From positions 1 through 42,574 of the forward strand of contig JABSRT010000032.1 of NCBI GenBank assembly GCA_013214945.1: a DNA stretch of 42,574 nt, written 5' to 3'. A program made the position numbers and the translations under genes. The number at the start of each line of letters is the position of its first letter. Positions within the stretch are counted from its first letter, which is position 1. The notes under the pieces are model-generated. The model did no database searches and was not told where the DNA came from. It worked only from the letters and a program-made list of their open reading frames with translations. Source of the DNA: Gammaproteobacteria bacterium. Its GTDB lineage: Bacteria; Pseudomonadota; Gammaproteobacteria; Enterobacterales; Psychrobiaceae. Below, one piece after another: positions 8,008-16,677 of the stretch.

Positions 8008-9024
8008 CTATAATGCGCTAGGCTGGTCCACAATATTTTCGTCTAGCGGTTGTGGCTGTTCTATCAGTTGTTCGAACGCTTTTAAACGTTTATATACTGA
8101 CATTAATTCAACAATGGTTGACCAACTAAACACTAAGTAATGCAATGAGCCTTCTACTTTACCAAAAGCCCTAATAATTTGCTGCATGGTGCCAAAGGTT
8201 ATAATGCCTGCCACGATGGTCGGCGCCAACATGATGTACGGCATAATCGAAGAAAACTGCAAATACGAAATCTTAAATAAATCAAAATACAAGTAATGGC
8301 GATACATCGTTAAATAATTGGTACGTACATCAACAAACAGTTCCGCCATCGACTGCGGTTTAGCCCGGCTAGAGTCGTCTTCTCCAAGGACTAACTCTTT
8401 ACGCAGCGATGCTTCGGCTCTTTGATTATTAAATTCAAGTCCCGGTAGTTTGATCCCGATTGCCGCTAACAATACAGTGCCGAACATCGCCGAGATAATC
8501 GCAACATAAATCAACACATGCTCAACTTCACCAAAAAATGGCACCTCTTTCACTTGCTTACTTAGCTCCCACAACAATGGCTGAAAGGCGAGCAATGTCA
8601 TAATTGAGCGTAAAAAAGAGACGCCCAGTCGCTCGACAATTTGAGCAAACCGCATGGTGTCTTCTTGCACGCGTTGCGATGCCCCTTCAATGTGACGCAC
8701 CTTGTCCCAGTGTTGCATGTAATAGCTATGCATCGCCGTGCGCCAGCGAAATACGTAATGACGAACAAAAAATTCAAGTAATACCGCAACGACAATGAAA
8801 ACTGCCGATATTTTACCAAAGACCCACAGGTGGCCCAGTAAGTCCTCGACCGTGACCGTACCAGACTGTGACAGTGCTTGTTGAATCGTATTATAGAAAT
8901 CACCAAACCATTCATTAACTTGCAAATCTAACTGGACCTTGTACCAAGTCGCCAGCAAAATAATTACACTGCCGAGCCACGACCATACCTGCCACTGCCT
9001 AGCTAAAAAGAAACTACGAAACAT
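8008..9024 (-). CDS. sbmA: SbmA/BacA-type peptide transporter, short form
   Basis: 338 residues, inner-membrane protein matching E. coli SbmA along almost its whole length: HYVFRWRTAMHSYYM, HIEGASQRVQEDTMRFA, IKLPGLEFNNQRAEA and the C-terminal VELMSVYKRLKAFE are near copies. SbmA imports peptides such as microcins, proline-rich antimicrobial peptides and bleomycin, driven by the proton gradient. This protein lacks about 60 residues that follow the first residues in E. coli SbmA (406 residues), so at least one N-terminal membrane segment is missing, although it still begins MFRSFF. The start is 3 bases after the stop of the M16 protease gene, so the two form an operon. Confidence 0.87.
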   Translation of the reverse strand: MFRSFFLARQWQVWSWLGSVIILLATWYKVQLDLQVNEWFGDFYNTIQQALSQSGTVTVEDLLGHLWVFGKISAVFIVVAVLLEFFVRHYVFRWRTAMHSYYMQHWDKVRHIEGASQRVQEDTMRFAQIVERLGVSFLRSIMTLLAFQPLLWELSKQVKEVPFFGEVEHVLIYVAIISAMFGTVLLAAIGIKLPGLEFNNQRAEASLRKELVLGEDDSSRAKPQSMAELFVDVRTNYLTMYRHYLYFDLFKISYLQFSSIMPYIMLAPTIVAGIITFGTMQQIIRAFGKVEGSLHYLVFSWSTIVELMSVYKRLKAFEQLIEQPQPLDENIVDQPSAL

Positions 9025-9027
9025 ATT

Positions 9028-11811
9028 TTATTTACCTTGTGATTTTTGTGGCAAGCCAACAAAAATTGCTTGTTTAGAAAATGGGATTATTTGTGTTACT
9101 AATTTGCTCATCCGCTGCTGATTAACCTGTTGCTCAAGACTTAGCATTGAACGTAAGTAATCTGGGCCATCGTAGCGCTGGTAGCTCAGCGCTAACCGGC
9201 GTAGCCAAGTATTAGGATCTTGCAACCTGAGCTGCTCGGCGAATTTAATGTCTTGTTGAGTGCGGGCAAAGTTTTCGTGTGGCAACTGGGTAATGAACTC
9301 AGAAAGCACTTGCTCATAGGCATTGATCATTTCGTCGACTCGCGCAGGAGCGGTGGTAAAGCTGGTGGTGCTGCGCAATGTATTGTCTTTGTCTAAACGT
9401 ACTTCAAAAGCGAGCGAATAAATTCCGCCTAACTGATGTCGCAGTTTGTTTTTAAGTGCCTTTTGCAGCATCGGGTTGAGGCTTGAGATCAAAAAACTGT
9501 CTTCTGGTTGCCAGATCATTGCCGATTCAGCTTTAATTGTTACCGTCGACTTATATTCATGATGCATTGGTTGTGAGGCAATATGACGCCCGCTGGGTAA
9601 ATTACTTTGGTAGCTATTCAAACTGGCTTTACGCGTAATTGCGCCAAGATAAGGCAATACTTGTTGTTCAATTTGTTGCGGTTTAAGCTCACCGACGATA
9701 AACAAAGTAATAGGCTGCGCTTGTAACTGCCTAATCGCGGTGACGAGCTTATCTAGGGTTAAATTATCTAAATCGGCTTGGCTTGGAGTTAAGCCAGAGA
9801 CAGTACCCATTAATCGCTGCTGCACACTTGCTGCTACCGACGGCTGTTTAACTGAACTGACCAATGCCGTTTTTAATTCGGTTAGCGCATTAGGTTGCAG
9901 CTGCCATTGGCTTTGCTGCGCAAAATACGACTTCATTAAGGGCAATAGATTATCTGATGACGTTTTTGCGGCGAGATCAAGCGTGGTGGTGGTTTGAGCC
10001 CACTGCCAATCGACATCGTTTTGCTGTTGCCATAACATTAGTTGACTATTTTCAGCAAAAGGAAGATCGGCCTGATGCCATACTTGCTTGGCCGTTTGGG
10101 CCAGCCATGGGCTTAATCCGTCGTTATAATAACCTGCTTGTGATAACGCCTTGAGGTAAAGATCATTGCTAGGCGTTGCTCTATTTAACCATACAACCTT
10201 ATCGCCATTGGCCAAATTCCACTGTGTAATACCATCAACTTGGTGACTGTGTTTGCTTAACACCCGTGCATTAGGTAAGCGGTAAGCCGGCCAATCGAGC
10301 TTAACTGGCGCAAGCTTGACTGGCTTGAAACTTTTTCGCTTAATTGGTGTTAATGCTATCAACTGTTCTAAGCTCACCTGATGGCGTAATTGCTCAACCT
10401 CGGTTGCCGTTGGCAACGTGCGTATTACCCCGCCCGGTAATTGATAAAACAAAAACTGATCTGAGGCGCTAAGCAGTTCAACCAATCGAAGATTTAATGA
10501 CGCTAAGCTCATTTTGTCGATCCAGTCTAAAGTTCTCGCTGATTTTACCGCGTAATCTTGCACTACTCCCTCTTGCATTACCGCCGCAGTTAACTTGTCT
10601 TCCCATGTCTTAAAGTCACGATTTGGGATAGTAATTCGATTGCGTGCAACAGCTGCTTTAGCTTTGAGTTTTAGTGCTTCAAACTCAGCGCGATTAAGCC
10701 CGTTACGTTTTAACCTTGCGACTTCGCGCAGCACCACTGCAAGACCTTGTTGATGATCGGGTGTTTTTACTGAAATAGCCGCAATTAAACGCTCTTTCGT
10801 TGGCTCGCTAAACTTAAAATGCACCGATGAAATATTGTCTTGGTATAACTTGCGACTCGCTTGAACCTGCGGCCGAATGAGTTTTCGCAAGAAATAATTT
10901 TGTAATCGTTGGTATTCGCCTTCAATGTTACTTTTTGGTAACAGCTCATTACGAAAACCCAATGTCACAGCGGAGGTTGAGCCTTGCGAGTCTTGAACCT
11001 GACCAATCACTAAACCTGGCGTTAAAGGTAGCTTGACATAGTCTCGATTTGGTACCGGTTGTTGCTGGGCACCAAAGTGATGTTCAATTGCAGCGACCAA
11101 TTGCTGGCGTTCAAAATGACCGCTGGCGATTAACGTCATATTGCCAGGGACATAAAAGCGTTGATAAAAGTCGCGAATTTGCTCTATTGTCACGGCTTTA
11201 ATATCTTGCTGCCATCCAATAGTTGGGCGGTCGACGTAACGAGAACCATTTCTGACCAGTACCTTTTTTGCGGTATTAACACGCTCAGCAACACCTTTAC
11301 CGCGGCGCATTTCTTCTAAAATCACCCCACGTTCTATTTGCCAGTCGGCATCCAACAGCTTAGCGCCAAACGCTAAATCACTGAGTAATGCGACCGACTC
11401 TGCAACATTAAGTGCGTCATTGGGCCGAGTCCGAACCATATACTGAGTTTCTGTCTGGCGGGTTAATGCATTGACCTGCAGTCCTGCTTTCCAACCTATA
11501 TTATTAAGCAAGTGATGAACATCTGTCGGGTGAGCTCTATTTGCGCGAAAAACCATATGTTCAACAATGTGGGCCATACCACGCATTTCATCATCGACCG
11601 AACCGGCATTAACCACCAAGCGTAAATTAAACGGATCGGACTGATTAGGACTTGGATAAATGAGATAACTGAACTGGTTTGATAGCTCGTTATGAATAAC
11701 ATTAGGCGCCCATTGCAACTCCGTCGCCTGAGTTGAACAAGATAAAATAAGCCATAAGCTAATCAGCTTAGGTCGCTTTAAAAGCTTGTTACTAAAAATA
11801 AAAAATTGCAC
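9028..11811 (-). CDS. Secreted M16 (insulinase-type) metalloprotease
   Basis: 927 residues from a GTG at 11811, chosen because GGAG stands 5 bases before it; upstream in-frame codons lack a ribosome site. The N-terminus is a signal peptide: basic SNKLLKRPK, hydrophobic LISLWLIL, then SCSTQATE, which could be cut by signal peptidase I after TQA or, less typically, used as a lipoprotein Cys. The zinc site is HIVEH at about residues 81-85, with the third ligand in ERGVILEE about 75 residues on. Two M16 domain pairs follow, the second without a zinc motif, as is usual for the pitrilysin type. It is the first gene of an operon with sbmA. It probably degrades peptides in the periplasm. Confidence 0.9.
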   Translation of the reverse strand: MQFFIFSNKLLKRPKLISLWLILSCSTQATELQWAPNVIHNELSNQFSYLIYPSPNQSDPFNLRLVVNAGSVDDEMRGMAHIVEHMVFRANRAHPTDVHHLLNNIGWKAGLQVNALTRQTETQYMVRTRPNDALNVAESVALLSDLAFGAKLLDADWQIERGVILEEMRRGKGVAERVNTAKKVLVRNGSRYVDRPTIGWQQDIKAVTIEQIRDFYQRFYVPGNMTLIASGHFERQQLVAAIEHHFGAQQQPVPNRDYVKLPLTPGLVIGQVQDSQGSTSAVTLGFRNELLPKSNIEGEYQRLQNYFLRKLIRPQVQASRKLYQDNISSVHFKFSEPTKERLIAAISVKTPDHQQGLAVVLREVARLKRNGLNRAEFEALKLKAKAAVARNRITIPNRDFKTWEDKLTAAVMQEGVVQDYAVKSARTLDWIDKMSLASLNLRLVELLSASDQFLFYQLPGGVIRTLPTATEVEQLRHQVSLEQLIALTPIKRKSFKPVKLAPVKLDWPAYRLPNARVLSKHSHQVDGITQWNLANGDKVVWLNRATPSNDLYLKALSQAGYYNDGLSPWLAQTAKQVWHQADLPFAENSQLMLWQQQNDVDWQWAQTTTTLDLAAKTSSDNLLPLMKSYFAQQSQWQLQPNALTELKTALVSSVKQPSVAASVQQRLMGTVSGLTPSQADLDNLTLDKLVTAIRQLQAQPITLFIVGELKPQQIEQQVLPYLGAITRKASLNSYQSNLPSGRHIASQPMHHEYKSTVTIKAESAMIWQPEDSFLISSLNPMLQKALKNKLRHQLGGIYSLAFEVRLDKDNTLRSTTSFTTAPARVDEMINAYEQVLSEFITQLPHENFARTQQDIKFAEQLRLQDPNTWLRRLALSYQRYDGPDYLRSMLSLEQQVNQQRMSKLVTQIIPFSKQAIFVGLPQKSQGK

Positions 11812-12004
11812 ACTTACTCCATTACTTACCGCACGAATAAGATCAATTCGTACTCGTATTATCGTTTGTGGGTATATTACTAGGAATAACACTCACTGCA
11901 ACTCAATTTCGATAATCAATAAACAGTTGTTTAAAAAAGTTTCTACTCAGGCAGGAAATTACCGAATTGTGGCCCTGCTTGATATTAACGATTGAAAATT
12001 TAAC

Positions 12005-12034
12005 TTGAAATCTAGCATCAATACCTACTAATAT
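12005..12034 (+). promoter_or_regulatory. Probable sigma-70 promoter of umuDC
   Basis: TTGAAA at 12005-12010 and TAATAT at 12029-12034, 18 bases apart. Transcription would begin near 12041, inside the LexA box, leaving a short leader before the TTG at 12064. Confidence 0.65.
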
Positions 12035-12036
12035 GA

Positions 12037-12052
12037 CTGTATACAAACACAG
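12037..12052. promoter_or_regulatory. LexA box (SOS box) of umuDC
   Basis: CTGT-ATACAAAC-ACAG matches the gammaproteobacterial LexA consensus CTGT-N8-ACAG. It sits directly upstream of umuD and over the predicted transcription start, so LexA would block transcription of umuDC until the SOS response. Confidence 0.88.
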
Positions 12053-12063
12053 TGGTAATTATT

Positions 12064-12477
12064 TTGATAGTAACTCCAATACTGATAGAGGCGGGAATTA
12101 GCGGTTTTGAATCGCCAGCGGCAGAGTATAGCCAATTAGGATTGAGCCTTGATCAACTGCTAATCGACCATCCCCAGGCGACCTTTTTAGGATTAGCCAA
12201 TGGCGACTCGATGAATCAAGTGGGCATTTATCATGGTGACATATTAATTGTTGACCGTGCAGTCACCCCACGACATATGGACGTGGTCGTTGCAACCTAT
12301 AATGGTAACTTTAGCTGTAAACTATTTGACGAAAACCAGCGTCGTTTATTGTCGGCCTCTGAGCATTATCCGCCAATTAATATTGGTGATGGTGATAGTT
12401 TTTTAATTGAGGGCGTGGTGATTCGCTCAATTCGGTGCCACCGTGCCAGCAGGTTTAGTGATGTATGCACTGATTGA
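12064..12477 (+). CDS. umuD: UmuD-type SOS mutagenesis protein
   Basis: 137 residues from a TTG at 12064. The peptidase pair is intact: Ser49 in NGDSMNQ and Lys86 in FSCKLF, 37 residues apart as in E. coli UmuD. The self-cleavage site is Ser13-Gly14 (ISGFESPAAEY) where E. coli has Cys-Gly. Cleavage would yield the short UmuD' that forms DNA polymerase V with UmuC for translesion synthesis. A GTG at 12052 is in frame but overlaps the LexA box and leaves almost no leader; TTG has AGTGG about 8 bases upstream and gives the N-terminal length usual for the short form. It overlaps umuC by 17 bases. Confidence 0.88.
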   Translation: MIVTPILIEAGISGFESPAAEYSQLGLSLDQLLIDHPQATFLGLANGDSMNQVGIYHGDILIVDRAVTPRHMDVVVATYNGNFSCKLFDENQRRLLSASEHYPPINIGDGDSFLIEGVVIRSIRCHRASRFSDVCTD

Positions 12478-13720
12478 TGCCAACTCATTTTATACCAGTT
12501 GTGAAACGGTGTTTGACCCACTTATTCGTAACAAGCCTATTATTGTATTAACCAATAACGACGGTTGTATTTGTGCGGTTAACCGCTTAGCCAAAGAGCT
12601 TGGCATTACCAAGTTTGTGCCTTATTTTAAAGTAAAAAAACAATGTCAGCAGCTTGGCATTGTTGTTCGCAGTTCTAACTATGAACTGTACGCCGACTTG
12701 TCCGCTAATATGATGCAGGTGATTAGTCGATTTTCTGATGATCAATACATTTACAGCATTGACGAATGTTTTTTATATTTCAATAATTATCAAAGCGTTA
12801 TAAATAACTTTAAATCGTACGGTCGTCAAATTCGCCGCACCGTATATCAAGAAACCCGCTTACCCGTTTGTGTCGGCCTTGGCCCTACCCCCACGTTAGC
12901 CAAGGCGGCTAATCACGCCGCCAAATCATCAAAACAATATGCTGGCGTTGCAGTGATTGACAATGAAAAGATTCGCCGGCAGATCTTAGCAGCAATGACT
13001 GTTGATAAGGTGTGGGGGATCGGTCGTAAACTAACGGCGAAACTTAACGCCACCAATGTTTATACCGCGCTCGATTTAGCCCGGCTGCCCCCCAAATTGG
13101 TTCGGCAAAGCTTTAGTCTTGATATTGAACGAACCGTGCGAGAGCTCAATGGTGAAACCTGTATCAGCTGGGATCAAGTCAAGCAACCGAAACAACAAAT
13201 ATATTCAACCCGCAGTTTCGGTCAACGTGTTTTTGAACAGACTCAATTACGTGAGGCATTGTGTCAACATGGCGCTATTGCGGCAAAAAAATTGCGGCAG
13301 CAGCAAAGTTTAGTTGCTACCTTAATGATTTTTGCCGCGAGCTCTCCCTTTGACGAACGGCCAATTGTGCGTAAAAAGCTCCACCGTTTTGTGGTGCCAA
13401 CCAATGATACTGGCGTGATCCTAGCGGCGATTAGTGATGCTATCGCGACTTTATTTATCGCTGGTGTGCCTTTTTATAAAGTCGGAGTTGGTTGTCTTGA
13501 ACTAATTGATGAGAAATATTGGCAGCATGATCTGTTTGCGACCAGCAATGATAACCCTAAATTAATGCAGTGCTTAGACGAAATTAATGCCCGTTATGGC
13601 CGTGACGCAATCAAAAATGCCGCGCAGGGATTTGAACACAAATGGGCAATGCGAAGAGAGTTTTTGTCGCCAAATTATACCAACGATTGGCGGGCTTTAC
13701 CGAAAATAAACTGTCAGTGA
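12461..13720 (+). CDS. umuC: UmuC, DNA polymerase V catalytic subunit
   Basis: 419 residues, a full-length Y-family polymerase. The catalytic acids are in place: Asp7 (MYALIDANSFY) and Asp101-Glu102 (YSIDECFLYF). The helix-hairpin-helix segment (VWGIGRKLTAKLNATNVYTA) and little-finger region follow, and the C-terminus holds the UmuC-specific tail (HKWAMRREFLSPNYTNDW) that contacts UmuD' and RecA partners in the family. ATG at 12461 has AGG 7 bases before it and overlaps the umuD 3' end by 17 bases, so they are translated together under LexA control. Its last 91 bases recur as a decayed copy about 2.7 kb downstream. Confidence 0.95.
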   Translation: MYALIDANSFYTSCETVFDPLIRNKPIIVLTNNDGCICAVNRLAKELGITKFVPYFKVKKQCQQLGIVVRSSNYELYADLSANMMQVISRFSDDQYIYSIDECFLYFNNYQSVINNFKSYGRQIRRTVYQETRLPVCVGLGPTPTLAKAANHAAKSSKQYAGVAVIDNEKIRRQILAAMTVDKVWGIGRKLTAKLNATNVYTALDLARLPPKLVRQSFSLDIERTVRELNGETCISWDQVKQPKQQIYSTRSFGQRVFEQTQLREALCQHGAIAAKKLRQQQSLVATLMIFAASSPFDERPIVRKKLHRFVVPTNDTGVILAAISDAIATLFIAGVPFYKVGVGCLELIDEKYWQHDLFATSNDNPKLMQCLDEINARYGRDAIKNAAQGFEHKWAMRREFLSPNYTNDWRALPKINCQ

Positions 13721-13736
13721 ATTTAGGGGCTGGCAT

Positions 13737-13761
13737 GACGAAATTATCACCTAATTTCGTC
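13737..13761 (+). terminator. Hairpin after umuC
   Basis: Perfect 10-bp stem GACGAAATTA / TAATTTCGTC with a TCACC loop, 17 bases after the umuC stop. No T-run follows, so termination by this hairpin alone is uncertain; it may protect the transcript end. Confidence 0.55.
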
Positions 13762-14333
13762 TAACGTACTCGACACCGAACGCTACTTCGGTGAACATGC
13801 TGCTTAAGTTTGCTTTATCAAATATACACCCTTTCAATTAATTACGAGCATAGCAACAGTTTAGGTGAACCGAGCCAACGACATTGGTTAATATCTATTG
13901 TGTTTTTTCAAAAACAGATAGCATATTATTATTCTGAAGCTCGGTTAGTTTTCGTCCACGATTTTAAGAAATAACAACGTTTTTTGTATTCTTTGAGAGT
14001 ATTTTTAAACGGTTACATAATATATGTTTCGTTTTAAGCTTTAATTCACCAACCTTTAATCGCGTAACAAGATCATAATTTAAATGTAATTAACGGTATA
14101 ACGCGGCATATTTCCCAGTAAAAACCGCCAGCATGATAGGACGCTTCAAGCTAAGTATATTCATGTGTACTCGAACGAGTGTCGGCAGGAGGCAGACTAA
14201 GGTATAATCATTTTTTCTGTAGGGTTTACGGTGACTTAATATTTGCTTCTCTAGCTAGAAAATGACCTTACGAGGATGTTATTTAAATCATCCCTGTTTC
14301 ATCTTTATGTTTTTTATGGATTTTCACTTTAAC
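13762..14333. other. Intergenic region upstream of oleA
   Basis: About 570 AT-rich bases between umuC and oleA. I see no convincing gene. A run of 18 codons starts at 14276 with GAGG touching the ATG (too close to work as a ribosome site) and stops 1 base before the oleA ATG. The region presumably carries the oleA promoter. Confidence 0.35.
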
Positions 14334-15395
14334 ATGCAATATTCACGCGTTTTTATCGATGATATTAGTTATCAACTAGCCCCCCGCATTATTTCCAGCG
14401 TAGAACTCGAGAACAGGCTTGAGCCTGTCTACAAAGCGCTGCGTATTCCCAAGGGGCAACTCAAGGCTTTTACCGGTATCGTGGAGCGGCGTTGGTGGAA
14501 TGAAGGCTTTCGCTATTCCGATGGTGCCATTGCGGCGGCGAAAAAATGCCTCAATAAAACCAAATTTGATATTAAAGACATTGGTGCAATTATATATACC
14601 GGCGTCTGCCGTGAGGCTTATGAACCTGCTACTGCTTGCCGTGTTGCGGCCAAACTTGGCGCCAATAGCCATACGGTGGTTCATGATATTAGCAATGCTT
14701 GTTTAGGGGCGCTTAACGGTATTATTGATATCGCTAATCGCATTGAACTGGGCCATATAAAGGCGGGTTTAGTGGTTTCTTGTGAATCGGCCCACAGCAT
14801 TGTTGAAAGCAGTATTGAACATTTGTTAGCAAACCCAACGATGGCGGTATTTGCCGATACCTTAGCGACATTAACCGGGGGCTCTGGCGCAACCGCTATT
14901 TTGCTGACCGACGGCTCATTTAGCAAAGAGCAAGGTTATCAGTCTCTTAGCGGCCATAAGTTATTAACAGTGACCAGTCGAACCTCGACCCAAGATTTCG
15001 AAATATGTCATTGGGGCATGGAGCCTGTCGCGCCAGGACTTTATAAAGAAGTGATGACAACCGATGCTGCACTGTTGCTTAAAAAAGGCATGGCGCTGGG
15101 CAATGTTACTTGGCAAGATTTCTTAGTTGAATCAAACTGGCAAGCCACTGATGTGGATAAATTGATCAGTCATCAAATTGGATCGGTAAATCGCAGGCAC
15201 GTGCTGGAACAATTAAAAATGAGCGAACAACAAGACTTCATTACCTTTCCAACACTTGGCAACATGGGCACCGTATCGTTACCGATCACAGCCGCAATTG
15301 CGACCGAGCAAGGCGCATTGAACAAAAATGACAAAGTCGCTTTTTTAGGCATTGGCAGTGGCTTAAGCTGTATAATGATGGGCCTTGAGTGGTAA
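14334..15395 (+). CDS. oleA: OleA-type thiolase (olefin biosynthesis)
   Basis: 353 residues matching Shewanella OleA closely (YSRVFI, TGIVERRWW, YTGVCREAYEPATACR, SNACLGALNGIIDIANRIELG). OleA joins two fatty acyl-CoA molecules head to head, giving a beta-keto acid that OleBCD turn into a long-chain alkene. The thiolase residues are kept: Cys in ISNACLG, His in SHQIGSVNRR, Asn in LGNMGTVS and the Glu in YEPATAC. The start at 14334 follows the family N-terminus; an in-frame ATG at 14262 would add 24 residues with no counterpart. No oleB, oleC or oleD follows; the next gene is a small membrane protein on the other strand, so this copy stands alone. A different ketoacyl synthase III role is possible. 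Confidence 0.85.
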   Translation: MQYSRVFIDDISYQLAPRIISSVELENRLEPVYKALRIPKGQLKAFTGIVERRWWNEGFRYSDGAIAAAKKCLNKTKFDIKDIGAIIYTGVCREAYEPATACRVAAKLGANSHTVVHDISNACLGALNGIIDIANRIELGHIKAGLVVSCESAHSIVESSIEHLLANPTMAVFADTLATLTGGSGATAILLTDGSFSKEQGYQSLSGHKLLTVTSRTSTQDFEICHWGMEPVAPGLYKEVMTTDAALLLKKGMALGNVTWQDFLVESNWQATDVDKLISHQIGSVNRRHVLEQLKMSEQQDFITFPTLGNMGTVSLPITAAIATEQGALNKNDKVAFLGIGSGLSCIMMGLEW

Positions 15396-15447
15396 CAAAG
15401 CCGTTGTTATAAAAACGGTATTTAAGAACATGGGGTTAATAGCTATG

Positions 15448-15873
15448 TTATTTATTTCGTAAAGAGAAAAACCAGCCACTGATAAATAGGCCAACATTAA
15501 GCATTAACCACGGCCAAGGCGGTGCCGCAGGGGTATTAAGTTCAACAAATATCGCGGCTCGCACTGTAATAAGTAATGCACTGATACCAATCAGCGGAAT
15601 GGCAAACAAACTCCAGCGCTCATTATTTTTAAAAGGGATCGCCAATAAGGTGATTAATATGAGCGCTAGCAATAACATTAAGCCGCCTGCACCATTTAAC
15701 ATCGCTTGAAATAATACCCTGATCCCGGGCGCTAAGTCGTGCCATGCATAAGTTGTTGCATCCGCGTGATACGACAAGTAACTGTCACGCAATGCGTAAA
15801 TTAACCCGCCAACCAGCATCGGCGAAACAGCCAAACTATGGCATATCATTGCGATTTTTTTTGATTGCGTCAT
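15448..15873 (-). CDS. Small four-helix membrane protein, unknown function
   Basis: 141 residues with four hydrophobic segments at about residues 10-30, 55-80, 85-105 and 118-137, so an inner-membrane protein. I do not recognise a family. The ATG at 15873 (MTQSKKIAM) has GGTGA 8 bases upstream; an ATG at 15906 would add 11 polar residues and has only a weak ribosome site. It is convergent with oleA, about 50 bases apart. No functional link can be shown. Confidence 0.7.
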   Translation of the reverse strand: MTQSKKIAMICHSLAVSPMLVGGLIYALRDSYLSYHADATTYAWHDLAPGIRVLFQAMLNGAGGLMLLLALILITLLAIPFKNNERWSLFAIPLIGISALLITVRAAIFVELNTPAAPPWPWLMLNVGLFISGWFFSLRNK

Positions 15874-16386
15874 GGATAGCTTCACCTTAGTATATCTTTC
15901 ATTCATTGATCCACGCTTGGCATGGTAAGATCGAATTATACTTAGCTTTATTAAAAATATCAGCTAATTAGGACGCTGAATATTACTTACCATAATGCCT
16001 TACAACCTAGTACGTTGCGGGAATTGTTCTTAAAACGTGAAAATACAATTGATATTCAAGGTGTCACAGCGTGTTCTGTTTTGATTACAAAATTAGTAAA
16101 CACCTGAAATTCGCCTCAAGATCGGTCTGTTGTTTAAACGAAAATCGATATTAAACAGAACGTGCGATAACGACCTTTGTATTTGAAGATACAGAGTTGC
16201 CGTTTGAGCGGACGTGGTCGATTAAAGATAATTTTAAGGGAGGATTACCGCACCAACGACACCAATCAATATTGCCACAAACAAATACTATAGAGAATAG
16301 ATTACACCTTCAGAGTGCAACCCAGTTTTTTAACCACCGCTATTTGCGACTGAGCATCTAGTAATGACACAAGGGGTTGAGCAAAG
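15874..16386. other. Intergenic region, possibly decayed DNA
   Basis: No intact gene. It holds an inverted repeat GTTCTGTTT (16073-16081) / AAACAGAAC (16153-16161). Directly after it comes the decayed umuC tail copy, so this stretch may also be eroded sequence, but I find no match to other umuC regions in it. Confidence 0.4.
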
Positions 16387-16476
16387 ATGGGCTATGCGAA
16401 GATAGTTTTGTCGCCAAGTTATACCAACGACTGACGAGCTTTACCTAAAATAAACAGACAGTGAATTTAGGGACTG
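16387..16476 (+). pseudogene. Decayed copy of the umuC 3' end
   Basis: About 80 of 91 positions match umuC 13642-13732, covering the last codons, the stop and the first bases after it (blocks such as TTTTGTCGCCAA, TTATACCAACGA and CAGTGAATTTAGGG). One base is deleted in the T-run and a Trp codon TGG has become TGA, so the copy cannot be translated. Weaker similarity may begin near 16366. It is in the same orientation as umuC, so the oleA segment lies between two direct repeats. Confidence 0.85.
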
Positions 16477-16677
16477 ATACTATCATTTATCTTATGTTAT
16501 TATAGTAGCAGTAAGTATAATACATATTAAATACAGTCGATTAGGGTATTACACCCTACATTAAATGTGACATTATTAATAACAGTCACCGACTATCTTC
16601 ATCTTAAAGCTAAAGTGCAGTAAAAATAATTGCAAACTAAGATATCATCCTGCGTATAACTAAGGTATAAACGCGCT

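Noticed and set aside
12052-12054. GTG start for umuD
   Set aside because: It overlaps the LexA box, leaves about 11 bases of leader and has no ribosome site; the TTG at 12064 fits better.
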